Assembly (NCBI GenBank): GCA_029392055.1
Contig: CP113928.1
Location: 556,501-620,500 of the forward strand
DNA length: 64,000 bases
Origin: Leuconostocaceae bacterium ESL0723
Lineage (GTDB): Bacteria > Bacillota > Bacilli > Lactobacillales > Lactobacillaceae
Direction: 5' to 3'
Position numbers and translations under genes: made by a program. Shown piece by piece: positions 17,508 through 27,100 of this stretch. Under the pieces are notes generated by a model. It saw nothing but the letters and a program-made list of their open reading frames with translations, searched no databases and was not told the DNA's origin. How positions within the stretch are numbered: position 1 is the first letter of the stretch; every line of letters starts with the position of its first letter.

Positions 17508-19313
17508 ATGTGCGGCATTGTTGGTATTACGGGCGTGGATGATGCGCTCCCATATTTGTTAAGGGGACTAGAAAAGTTAGAGTACCGTGGCTATGATTCA
17601 GCCGGGGTTTATGTCAGTGACGGTTTCAACGGTGGCTACCTGGTCAAGGAAAAGGGCCGGGTGAGTGCCCTGGTGAAGAAGGCTGAAGCAGCCCACGTTC
17701 ATGGCACCGCTGGCATCGCCCACACCCGCTGGGCTACCCATGGTGGCGTTTCGGTGGCTAATGCCCACCCCCAGCAGTCAGCTGATGGCCGCTTTTACTT
17801 GGTCCACAACGGCGTCATTGAAAACTACCAAGAGTTAAAGGACCGCTACCTAAGTGGGGTAACCTTCCACTCCCAGACTGATACGGAAGTTGCCGTGCAG
17901 TTGGTTGATAAGTTTGCCAAGGAAGACGGCCTCTCAGCCTTTGACGCCTTCCGCAAGATGATTTCTCTTCTGGATGGTAATTCGGCTTATGGTTTCTTGC
18001 TGATGGACCGGGAAAATCCTGACACCCTGCTGGCGGCTAAGAAGAAGAGTCCTTTGCTGATTGGCGTTTCTGACCATGGCAACGTGGTGACCTCGGATGC
18101 CGCAGCCATGCTGGACGTCACCCAGGACTTTATTGAGTTACACGATGGTGATGTGGCCGTGGTTAAGCCTAAGCAGGTGGAAATCTTTGATGCTCAGGGT
18201 CAGTCGGTTGAGCGCGAACCCTTCCACTTAGACATTGATCCAACTGAAACCGATAAGGGCGCTTACCCATACTACATGCTTAAGGAAATTGATGAGCAGG
18301 CAGTCGTGGCCCGTAAGATTTCCCAGTATTATTTCGACGATGATGGTCGGGTACAAAACATTTCTTGCGCTATTTTGGATGCCATTAAGGCGGCCGACCG
18401 GATTTACATCGTGGCCGCTGGGACTTCTTTCCACGCTGGTCTGGTTGGGCAACGTTACTTTGAAAAGTGGGCTAAGATTCCAACCGAGGTTCATGTTTCC
18501 TCAGAATTTGCCTATGACCAGCCCATGTTAAGTGAACACCCATTCTTTATCTTCCTGAGTCAGTCTGGTGAAACGGCCGATTCTCGAGAGGTGCTCGATA
18601 ACATTAAGCGGCAAGGTTATCCGACGCTGACGATTGCCAACGTAGTGAATTCAACCCTGACCCGGGAGGCCGATTTCGCCCTGCCATTGCTGGCTGGTCC
18701 TGAAATCGCGGTGGCTTCAACCAAGGCCTACACGGCCCAGGTAATTGTCCAGGCAATTTTGGCTTATTCCTTTGCTGATACGGACTTCAACTTGAAGCAG
18801 GAGTTGGCCAAGGTAGCTGTTGAGGTTTCAGCCATCACCGATGAGAAGGAAACCTTCAAGGAGATTGCCGACACGGTCTTGCATAACCAGCGTTCGGCCT
18901 TCTACATTGGCCGGGGACTGGATGCTGCCGTGGCCTTAGAAGCCGCCCTGAAGCTAAAGGAAATTTCCTACGTTCAGACCGAAGGCTTTGCGGCCGGCGA
19001 ATTAAAGCATGGTACGATTTCCTTGATTGAAGAGGGGACGCCAGTCTTTGCCCTGCTAACCCAGTCCAAAACGGCGGGCCTGCTACGTGGTGAGGTTGCC
19101 CAGGTGGCGGCCCGCGGCGCTAACACCGTGATTATTTCTTCTGAAAATTTGGCTCGGCCAGGGGATGCCTACGTCCTGCCAGAGGTCGATGAACTTTTGA
19201 TGCCACTCTTGGCTGTTATCCCAGCCCAGTTAATTGCATATTATGCCACGCTCGACCGGGGCTTAGACGTTGATCGTCCCCGGAATTTGGCGAAGAGTGT
19301 TACCGTTCAGTAG
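17508..19313 (+). CDS. glmS: Glucosamine-6-phosphate synthase (isomerising)
   Basis: Makes glucosamine-6-phosphate from fructose-6-phosphate and glutamine, the entry to peptidoglycan amino sugars. The 601-residue protein begins MCGIVGITG, so Cys2 becomes the N-terminal nucleophile after Met removal; this fixes ATG 17508 over an in-frame TTG 36 bp upstream. A class II glutaminase domain (1-220) is followed by two SIS sugar-isomerase domains (about 285-420 and 455-590), with AAGTSFHAG and SQSGETADS visible. It ends DRPRNLAKSVTVQ, the family C-terminus that shuttles ammonia. Monocistronic with its own terminator. Confidence 0.97.
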   Translation: MCGIVGITGVDDALPYLLRGLEKLEYRGYDSAGVYVSDGFNGGYLVKEKGRVSALVKKAEAAHVHGTAGIAHTRWATHGGVSVANAHPQQSADGRFYLVHNGVIENYQELKDRYLSGVTFHSQTDTEVAVQLVDKFAKEDGLSAFDAFRKMISLLDGNSAYGFLLMDRENPDTLLAAKKKSPLLIGVSDHGNVVTSDAAAMLDVTQDFIELHDGDVAVVKPKQVEIFDAQGQSVEREPFHLDIDPTETDKGAYPYYMLKEIDEQAVVARKISQYYFDDDGRVQNISCAILDAIKAADRIYIVAAGTSFHAGLVGQRYFEKWAKIPTEVHVSSEFAYDQPMLSEHPFFIFLSQSGETADSREVLDNIKRQGYPTLTIANVVNSTLTREADFALPLLAGPEIAVASTKAYTAQVIVQAILAYSFADTDFNLKQELAKVAVEVSAITDEKETFKEIADTVLHNQRSAFYIGRGLDAAVALEAALKLKEISYVQTEGFAAGELKHGTISLIEEGTPVFALLTQSKTAGLLRGEVAQVAARGANTVIISSENLARPGDAYVLPEVDELLMPLLAVIPAQLIAYYATLDRGLDVDRPRNLAKSVTVQ

Positions 19314-19314
19314 T

Positions 19315-19347
19315 AAAAAAGCAGTTGGTTAAGCCAACTGCTTTTTT
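19315..19347 (+). terminator. Terminator of glmS
   Basis: Perfect arms aaaaaagcagttgg and ccaactgctttttt enclose ttaag, two bases after the glmS stop. Confidence 0.9.
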
Positions 19348-19374
19348 GTGCCCAGGTTTTAATTCTGGTAAAAT
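19346..19374 (+). promoter_or_regulatory. Probable uppS operon promoter
   Basis: TTGTGC, a 17-bp spacer and TAAAAT with TGG directly before the -10 box, located between the glmS terminator and uppS. Confidence 0.5.
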
Positions 19375-19412
19375 GTCCATATATATGCTGGCGGAATAAG
19401 GGGGAGCAGCGA

Positions 19413-20168
19413 TTGGCTTTTTTTAATAAGCGGGAGAATTCAGGCAAGAATAGTGCCACCCTTAAAATTCCTGACCACTTAGCCATTATCATGGATGGTA
19501 ATGGTCGCTGGGCTAAAAAACGCCTGTTACCACGATCAGCCGGGCACAAGGCTGGCATGGATAATGTAAAAGCCATCACCCAGGCGGCCAGTGACTTAGG
19601 GGTCAAGGTCTTGACCCTTTACGCCTTTTCCACGGAAAATTGGCGCCGACCAGATAACGAGGTCAGTTTCTTGATGAAGCTGCCGGTCATTTTTTTTAAT
19701 GACTTCGTACCAGACTTAGTGGCGCAAAACGTGCGCGTGACCACGATGGGCGATCTCAGTCAGCTACCGGATGCTACCCAAGCTGCCATTGCTGACGCAG
19801 TTGAGAAGACTGCCGACAATACTGGCATGTTTTTGAACTTTGCCATTAACTACGGTGGCCAGGCGGAAATTGTCCAAGCCGCAAAGCAAATCGCCACAGC
19901 GATTGTCAAGGGCGAGTTGAGTCCTGCTGATGTAGACCAGGAAACCTTTGAAGCCCACCTGGACACCGCTCCCCTGGGGCAGTGGGCTAGTCCGGATCTA
20001 ATGATCAGGACTTCTGGTGAACTCCGTCTCAGTAATTTTTTGCCTTATCAAGCTGCCTATTGTGAACTCTATTTTACTGATACCCTCTGGCCTGACTTCG
20101 ATCAGGCGGCCCTCTTAGTGGCCATCAAAGACTATACTAGCCGTGACCGTCGCTATGGCGGTCTCTAA
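19413..20168 (+). CDS. uppS: Isoprenyl transferase (undecaprenyl diphosphate synthase)
   Basis: Builds the C55 lipid carrier for peptidoglycan and wall polymers by cis-addition of isopentenyl diphosphate. It has 251 residues. The active-site motif MDGNGRWAKKR (Asp28) and the C-terminal signature DLMIRTSGELRLSNFLPYQ with ELYFT are complete. The start is TTG 19413, preceded by gggggag. It heads the conserved group uppS-cdsA-rseP-proS-polC. Confidence 0.96.
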   Translation: MAFFNKRENSGKNSATLKIPDHLAIIMDGNGRWAKKRLLPRSAGHKAGMDNVKAITQAASDLGVKVLTLYAFSTENWRRPDNEVSFLMKLPVIFFNDFVPDLVAQNVRVTTMGDLSQLPDATQAAIADAVEKTADNTGMFLNFAINYGGQAEIVQAAKQIATAIVKGELSPADVDQETFEAHLDTAPLGQWASPDLMIRTSGELRLSNFLPYQAAYCELYFTDTLWPDFDQAALLVAIKDYTSRDRRYGGL

Positions 20169-20188
20169 AAGAAAGTGAGTAAACGGCG

Positions 20189-20986
20189 ATGAAAACTCGT
20201 ATTATCACCGCGGTGGTGGCCTTAGCAATCTTTATCCCACTACTGATTATTGGCCACTGGCCACTGTTAATCTTGACCCTGATTTTGGGCGTGGTGGCGA
20301 TGAGCGAAATTTTACGCATGTCGACCCACAGCTTCATGATTTCACCGGAGGCACTGATTTCTTTTGCCGGGGTCATTGCCATTATTTTGCCCCGCGACAT
20401 TTGGCAAAATTTGCATTTACCTTTTTACGTGAACTCGGCCAATATTTTTTACGCGCTAACCTTTTTGCTCCTGCTGCGAACGATTTATAGTCGCCGGCAG
20501 TTTAACTATGATGATGCCGGGATTTTGGTCATTTCGATTGTTTATATTGGAACCGGCTTTCACTACTTTTACGCGGCCGCTGCCCACAGCCTGGCCACGG
20601 TGTTCTTTGGTCTCCTGATTGTTTGGATTACTGATTCAGGAGCCTACCTGGTCGGCCGTAAGATTGGTAAAAACAAACTGGCGCCTAAAATCAGTCCTAA
20701 TAAAACCTGGGAAGGTTCAGTTGGGGGAACTTTGGTTGCCGTCCTAGTGGTGCCAGCCATTTATGCTTTGAACGGTTGGTCTCACTACTCTTACTGGACG
20801 TTACTGGTGGTCGCCTTAATCCTGTCTATCGGTGGTCAGTTCGGTGACCTGATTGAATCGGCCTTTAAGCGCTACTTTAAGGTGAAGGATTCAGGAACAA
20901 TTTTACCTGGTCATGGTGGAATTTTGGACCGTTTCGATTCGATGTTAGTAGTAATGCCCCTAATGTCCATTCTGGGAATGCTATAA
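20189..20986 (+). CDS. cdsA: Phosphatidate cytidylyltransferase
   Basis: Makes CDP-diacylglycerol from phosphatidic acid and CTP at the membrane. It has 265 residues and about eight hydrophobic segments. The family signature near the C-terminus is present: SPNKTWEG, then GDLIESAFKRYFKVKDSG and LPGHGGILDRFDSM, which carries the metal-binding Asp residues. ATG 20189 lies 21 bp after uppS. Confidence 0.96.
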   Translation: MKTRIITAVVALAIFIPLLIIGHWPLLILTLILGVVAMSEILRMSTHSFMISPEALISFAGVIAIILPRDIWQNLHLPFYVNSANIFYALTFLLLLRTIYSRRQFNYDDAGILVISIVYIGTGFHYFYAAAAHSLATVFFGLLIVWITDSGAYLVGRKIGKNKLAPKISPNKTWEGSVGGTLVAVLVVPAIYALNGWSHYSYWTLLVVALILSIGGQFGDLIESAFKRYFKVKDSGTILPGHGGILDRFDSMLVVMPLMSILGML

Positions 20987-21029
20987 TAGTAGTAATGAGG
21001 GTCTGTAGGGACTGGAAAGGATGTCAGTT

Positions 21030-22277
21030 ATGACCATAACTGCGATAATCGCCTTTATATTTGTTTTCGGCGTCTTGGTCGCTGTTCATGAATTTGGCCA
21101 CTTCATTGTGGCGAAAAAAACTGGGGTCTTAGTCCGCGAATTTGCGATTGGCATGGGCCCTAAGTTACTGAGTTGGTACCGCAACCACACCGCTTACACG
21201 ATTCGGATTTTGCCGGTCGGTGGCTACGTACGGATGGCTGGTATGGACGATGATCCCGACTTAGAGGCCGGTCAGCGCCTGCTTTTAAAGTTTAATGATC
21301 AAGGCCAGGTCATCCAGATGGATACCCGGGTTGACGAAAATGTTGGTGGCCTGCCTTTCCAGGTTGATCAGTTTGATTTGACCGATGCCCTGACCTTAAC
21401 TGGCTACCAAAACGATAGCCAGGAGGCTGAAACTTTAAAGGTCAATCATGACGCAACAATTATCGATACTAATGGCGTTGAAACCCAGATTGCACCCCGG
21501 GACACCTGGGTCCAGTCTGCTAAAATTCGCAGTCGGATTTTGATTAACTTTGCTGGTCCGCTGATGAATTTTGTCTTGGCCTTTGTCGTTTTCACTTCCT
21601 GGGCTTTTATGCAGCCAAGTATTCCCTCTGCTGAGCCAGTAATTGGAACGGTGGCGGCCGGGTCAGCTGCCCAGCAGGCCGGCCTTCAGGTTAATGACCG
21701 GGTTAAATCAGTTAACGGCCATACTGTTAAAACTTTTTTCGACTTTTCTGATGATGTTAGTGCTAGCCGCGGTCGTCCGGTTAAAATTGTGGTCAGTCGT
21801 CATAACCAAGAAAAGACCTATATCGTCACCCCGGTCGTAAACAAAGCCGGTAATCAGCAGCAAATCGGGGTTACAGGTAAGAACTACACCGACTTTGGTT
21901 CACGCCTCGCATATGGGATTAGCGTCACTGGCGGCAGCATTTTCCAGGTAAGTGATAAGCTCTTGCACCTCTTTGATGGTGGCTTTAGCCTCAATAAACT
22001 GGGCGGCCCGGTTATGATTGCCCGAGACACCTCGGAAGCTAGCAAGTATGGTTTCTTGTCCGTGTTGTTTCTAACCGCTACATTGTCGATTAACCTCGGT
22101 ATCATTAATCTTCTGCCAATTCCACCCCTGGATGGTGGTAAGTTGGTGCTAAACTTTACCGAAGGGGTTATCCGGCGGCCCCTGCCACAGGTGGTGGAGA
22201 ATTCGATTGCCATTGCCGGCGCCGTCTTTGTGATGGGCCTGATGGTGGCCGTTACTATCAATGACATATTGCGTTAA
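21030..22277 (+). CDS. rseP: Site-2 intramembrane metalloprotease RseP/RasP
   Basis: Cuts transmembrane segments of regulators or leftover signal peptides. The zinc site HEFGH (His20-Glu21-His24) lies in the first membrane segment. A PDZ domain (about residues 200-275) and the second catalytic motif NLLPIPPLDGGKL follow. ATG 21030 is preferred to ATG 21021, because the latter abuts the ggaaagg site with no spacing. In Bacillus, Ecs controls the RasP homologue; ecsAB is present in this window at 45541-47566. Confidence 0.94.
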   Translation: MTITAIIAFIFVFGVLVAVHEFGHFIVAKKTGVLVREFAIGMGPKLLSWYRNHTAYTIRILPVGGYVRMAGMDDDPDLEAGQRLLLKFNDQGQVIQMDTRVDENVGGLPFQVDQFDLTDALTLTGYQNDSQEAETLKVNHDATIIDTNGVETQIAPRDTWVQSAKIRSRILINFAGPLMNFVLAFVVFTSWAFMQPSIPSAEPVIGTVAAGSAAQQAGLQVNDRVKSVNGHTVKTFFDFSDDVSASRGRPVKIVVSRHNQEKTYIVTPVVNKAGNQQQIGVTGKNYTDFGSRLAYGISVTGGSIFQVSDKLLHLFDGGFSLNKLGGPVMIARDTSEASKYGFLSVLFLTATLSINLGIINLLPIPPLDGGKLVLNFTEGVIRRPLPQVVENSIAIAGAVFVMGLMVAVTINDILR

Positions 22278-22340
22278 ATTAAGCAGTGACCCCGGGTTAC
22301 TGCGTACATAAACTTAGCAAAGGAAACAAGAAGGATGTCT

Positions 22341-24062
22341 ATGAAACAGTCAAAGCTATTCATGCCGACGATGAGGGAAGTGCCGGCCGATGCCGATGTT
22401 AAAAGCCACCAATTACTCTTGAAGGCTGGCTACATCCGGCCCGTGGCAGCGGGGATGTTTTCCTACCTTCCTTTGGCTCAGCGGGTGCTTAATAAGATTG
22501 AGGCAATTATCCGGGAAGAGCTAAATGCCATTGATGCCAATGAAATGTCAGTACCAGAGATTTTACCGGCTGAACTTTGGCAGCGGTCTGGTCGTTATGA
22601 GACCTATGGGCCAGATTTGTACAAGTTTAAAAACCGGCAGCAGCGGGACTTTATCTTGGGTCCAACCCACGAAGAGACCTTCACCCAGCTGATGGCTGAT
22701 GAAATCAAGTCCTACAAGAAGCTGCCCCTGTTGGTTTACCAAATTCAAACCAAGTTCCGGGATGAGAACCGTCCCCGCTTTGGTCTTTTGCGGACCCGTG
22801 AATTCATCATGGAGGATGGCTACTCCTTTAGTGCGGATCAGGCTGGTCTGGACCAAGCCTTCCACCAGATGGAAAATGCTTACGTGAACATTTTCAATCG
22901 GATTGGCTTGGATTACCGGATTATTGTTGGTGATGCTGGTGCAATGGGCGGCTCTGATTCTAAGGAATTCTCAGCGCCTGCAGCAGCGGGAGAGGATACC
23001 ATTGTCTACTCCGACGCGACTGACTATGCAGCTAACCTGGAAATGGCCAAGGACTTTTATGAGCGCCATCCTGGCGATGAAGAAGAGGCTGACCTTAAGT
23101 TAATTGACACACCTGGGGTTAAGACGATTGAAGCCCTGGCTGAACATTTGGACCTGCCAGCCAATCAGCTGGTTAAGACCATCATGATGAAGACCGATGA
23201 TGACCAGGTCTTAGCAGTTGTGACGACTGGGGATTTTGAAGTTAACCCGGTTAAGGTTCAGAACTTTGTTGGGGCTAACAGCGTTGACATGATGGACGAA
23301 GCGGCGGTCAAGGATTTGATGGGTGTTGGCTTTGGTTCAATCGGACCAGTCGACCTGCCAGATAATGTCCGTCTCTTAGTTGATGAGCGGGCTGCTGACC
23401 TGCAGAACTTTACTGCCGGGGCCAACCATGACGGTCAACATTACCAAAATGTTAACTGGGACCGCGATACCAGTTTAGATCAAGAAGACGTTAGCGACTT
23501 CCGCCTGGCCCGTGAAGGTGATCAGGCCGTCGACCAAAAGGGTCAGCTCAAGTTCACCAAGGGGATTGAGATTGGCCATATTTTCAAGCTTGGTACCCGT
23601 TATTCTAAGGTCCTAGGTGCCCAAGTTCTTGATGAAAATGGTCGTCAAACTGATATGGTCATGGGTTCTTATGGGATTGGTGTTTCCCGTCTGCTCAGTG
23701 CCTTAGCCGAGCAGAACGGGGACGAGGATGGCCTGGTTTGGCCAGCTAGTGTGGCGCCGTTTGACGTGCACATTGTGCCGATTAACCTGAAAGATGAGGA
23801 CCAGGCTAAGATTACGGCTACCCTGGATGAAGCTTTGACCAGCCAGGGCTTGGATGTCTTGGTTGATGACCGGAAGGAACGAGCTGGCGTCAAATTCGCC
23901 GATGCAGACTTGATTGGTGTACCAATTCGGGTCACGGTTGGTAAGAAGGCCGCCGAAGAGGTCGTGGAAGTGAAAGTCCGCGCCAGCCATACTAACTTTG
24001 AAATGCGGGTCAGTGAGATTGTTGACTCAGTCAGCGTTTTGCTAGCCGGCGAAAAAGATTAA
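22341..24062 (+). CDS. proS: Prolyl-tRNA synthetase, bacterial type with editing domain
   Basis: Charges tRNA-Pro. A class II synthetase of about 573 residues: motif 1-3 core with GPTHEETFTQL, RFGLLRTREFIMEDGYSF and the final GSYGIGVSRLL, an inserted YbaK-like editing domain (about 225-405), and an anticodon-binding domain at the C-terminus. ATG 22341 has a proper 6-nt spacing from aagaagg; the in-frame ATG 22335 has none. Member of the uppS-polC group. Confidence 0.97.
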   Translation: MKQSKLFMPTMREVPADADVKSHQLLLKAGYIRPVAAGMFSYLPLAQRVLNKIEAIIREELNAIDANEMSVPEILPAELWQRSGRYETYGPDLYKFKNRQQRDFILGPTHEETFTQLMADEIKSYKKLPLLVYQIQTKFRDENRPRFGLLRTREFIMEDGYSFSADQAGLDQAFHQMENAYVNIFNRIGLDYRIIVGDAGAMGGSDSKEFSAPAAAGEDTIVYSDATDYAANLEMAKDFYERHPGDEEEADLKLIDTPGVKTIEALAEHLDLPANQLVKTIMMKTDDDQVLAVVTTGDFEVNPVKVQNFVGANSVDMMDEAAVKDLMGVGFGSIGPVDLPDNVRLLVDERAADLQNFTAGANHDGQHYQNVNWDRDTSLDQEDVSDFRLAREGDQAVDQKGQLKFTKGIEIGHIFKLGTRYSKVLGAQVLDENGRQTDMVMGSYGIGVSRLLSALAEQNGDEDGLVWPASVAPFDVHIVPINLKDEDQAKITATLDEALTSQGLDVLVDDRKERAGVKFADADLIGVPIRVTVGKKAAEEVVEVKVRASHTNFEMRVSEIVDSVSVLLAGEKD

Positions 24063-24070
24063 CTGATTAC

Positions 24071-24099
24071 TAAAAAAGCCGATTTTATCGGCTTTTTTA
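24071..24099 (+). terminator. Terminator after proS
   Basis: Perfect 13-bp arms (taaaaaagccgat and its complement) with a 3-base loop lie between proS and polC. Either polC has its own promoter or the structure is partly read through. Confidence 0.85.
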
Positions 24100-24117
24100 G
24101 AGGATATCGGAGGGCTT

Positions 24118-27100
24118 ATGGCCTTAAACAACACAGAACAATTGCAGCAACTGTTAAACCATGTTGGTTTGGCCCCTGAAATGCGGACTCCCTTTGAAGG
24201 TGGTCAGTTAGAACGGGTCGATGTTGCCCCTAAACGTCGGCTGTGGCATTTTTATGTGCACCTAGCCCAGGCGCTGCCGGCTGAAGTGTATTTGAATTTC
24301 AGCCAAGGTCTGGCTAAGGCCTTTACTAACATTGCCCAAACCGAACTAACCATTGACGTTGACCAACCAAGTACGAATGCCGACCTAGTCAAGGCCTACT
24401 GGCCGATAGCCCTACAACAGGTTGGTCTGAATCATGCCATTGTTCAGCAGTTGAGTGAGGGTAGTCGCTTGGCCAGCCAGGACAATCAAACCGTCACAGT
24501 TGGAGTGGCCAGTAATTTTCTGCTGGGTTCTTTGACCCCAGCCGTTTTGGAGCAAATTAGCCAAACCTATCAACAACTCGGCTTTGCTCAGCTAACCTTT
24601 ACCGCCCAGCTGGATGACCAGCTGGCCCAAGAGGTTCAAGACCAGGTCGCTCAGCACCAGGCCCAGGCCCAGGAAAACCTGAAGAAGGCGATGGCGGCCC
24701 AGCAAAAGCAGGCTGCCGCCAGCCAGAGCAGTGATGGCGTTGCCCTAAAATTAGGGCGTAATATCGCTAAAAACGCTGAAATTACTCCCTTAAAAGAAAT
24801 TGATGGGGAAGAAAACCGGGTGGTCGTTGAAGGTTACATTTTCAACAAGGACATCCGGGAACTGCGTTCTGGCCGTCAGTTACTAACCTTGAAAATTACC
24901 GACTACACCAGTTCCATCAGTGCTAAAAAATTCTCGAACAATGCCGGGGATGAGGCCGTTTTTGATGGTTTAGAAACTGGCATGTGGGTTCGCTTGAGCG
25001 GCAATGTCCAAGAGGATCAGTATGCCCGGGAACTAGTGTTAAATATCTATGACCTAACGGTCATTGACCACCAAAACCGTCAGGAACCCTATGAGGGGCC
25101 TGAACAGCGGATTGAACTGCACGCCCACTCCAATATGTCGGCCATGGATGCCGTTACCGACTTTGACCAGTTGGGTAAGTTGGCCCACCAGTGGGGTCAG
25201 ACTGCCCTGGCCGTGGTGGACAACGGCAACGTGCAAGGATATCCGACCGCTGCCGCAGTTGGCAAGAAGAATGATTTAAAAATGATTTATGGCATGGAGG
25301 CCAACCTAGTTGAGGATGGAGAGCCAATTGCCTTTAACCCAAAGCCAGTTGATTTGCTTGGCGATGACACGACTTACGTGGCCTTTGACTTGGAGACCAC
25401 TGGTCTGTCGGCCGTTAGTGACCGGATTATTGAATTATCAGCGGTTAAGATGGAAAAGGGAAATGTCGTCGATAAGTTTTCCGAGTACATTAACCCTGGT
25501 TTTCCACTGTCCGAATTTACAACCAACCTGACTTCAATCACCAATGCCATGGTGGCGGATGCCAAACCAGAGCAAACGGTTATCGACTCCTTTAGGAAGT
25601 GGGCTGGTGACAGTGTCCTAATTGGCCACAACGTCACCTTTGATGTCGATTTCATGAATGCGACCTATGCCCGTTATGACGAACCTGGCATTCAAAACCC
25701 AGTCATTGATACCTTGTCGCTAACCCGCTGGCTCTATCCAGACTTTAAGTCCTACCGGCTGGGGACCCTGGCCAAGCGCTTTAACATTAATTTGGAACAG
25801 GCCCACCGGGCCATCTTTGATGCGGAAACGACCGGGCATCTGGGTTGGAAGCTCATTAAAGAGGCCAACGAACGCTACGGTGTTGAGCGCCATGATCAAC
25901 TTAACCAGCATATGACCGATGGGGCCGCCTGGAAGCACGGCCGGCCAGTCCACGCCACCCTCCTGGTTAAGAATGCTCAGGGTCTTAAGAACCTGTACAA
26001 ATTAGTTTCCAAATCCAACGTTGACTACTTTGCTAAGATTCCGCGGATTCCGCGTTCGGTCTTAGACCGTTACCGGGATGGTCTCCTGGTTGGTAGTGGG
26101 GACACAGATGGTGATGTAATTGTGACCCTGATTGAGAAGGGCTATCAGGCGGCTTTAAAGAAGGCCCGCTACTACGATTACCTAGAAATCCAGCCCTTAG
26201 AAAACTACCAACCGATGCTGGCGACGGCCCTGATTGCTAACCCAGCCAAGTTAAAGGAAATCTTGACGGAAATGGTCGCCATCGGCAAAGAGCTGGACAA
26301 GCCCGTCGTGGTCACCGGGGATGTGAAATATACCAACCCTGAGGACAAGATTTACCGAGACATTTTGATTGGGACGCAGCCCGGTAATCCCTTAAATCGG
26401 ACCGGGCTACCTGAGGTTTACTTTAAGACGACCCAGGCCCTTTTGGATGAATTTGAATTCTTGGGTGACCAGGAAGCCAAGGCAGTAGTAATTGACAACA
26501 CCCATGTCATTGCGGATCAGTTAGACGATGTCACGCCACTGAAATCCGGTTCTTATCCGCCTAACATCCCCGGCGCCGGGGATGATCTCCGTAAAAAGAC
26601 CCTGGCATCTGCCAAGGAAATGTATGGCGACCCCTTGCCAAGCTTGATTTTAGACCGGATTAACCAGGAACTGGATGCCATCATCGGTAACGGTTTCGCG
26701 CCACACTATATGATTGCCCAGCGCCTGGTAGCCAAGTCCAACAAGGACGGCTACCTGGTTGGTTCCCGAGGTTCGGTCGGTTCTTCACTGGTAGCGACCT
26801 TGTCTGGTATTACCGAGGTTAATCCACTGCCACCACACTACCGCTCTAAGCACGGGGACTATTTTGAATTAGCAGATTCCAAGCAGTACGGTTCTGGCTA
26901 TGATTTGCCTCCAAAAGAGGACCCTAACCATCCCGGCGAAATGCTGATTGGGGATGGGCAGAACATTCCCTTTGAAACTTTCATGGGCTTCACTGGAAAC
27001 AAGGTGCCCGATATTGATTTGAACTTCTCCGGCGACTACCAGCCCATTGCCCACAACTACATGAAGGTGATGTTTGGTGAGCACAATGTTTACCGGGCCG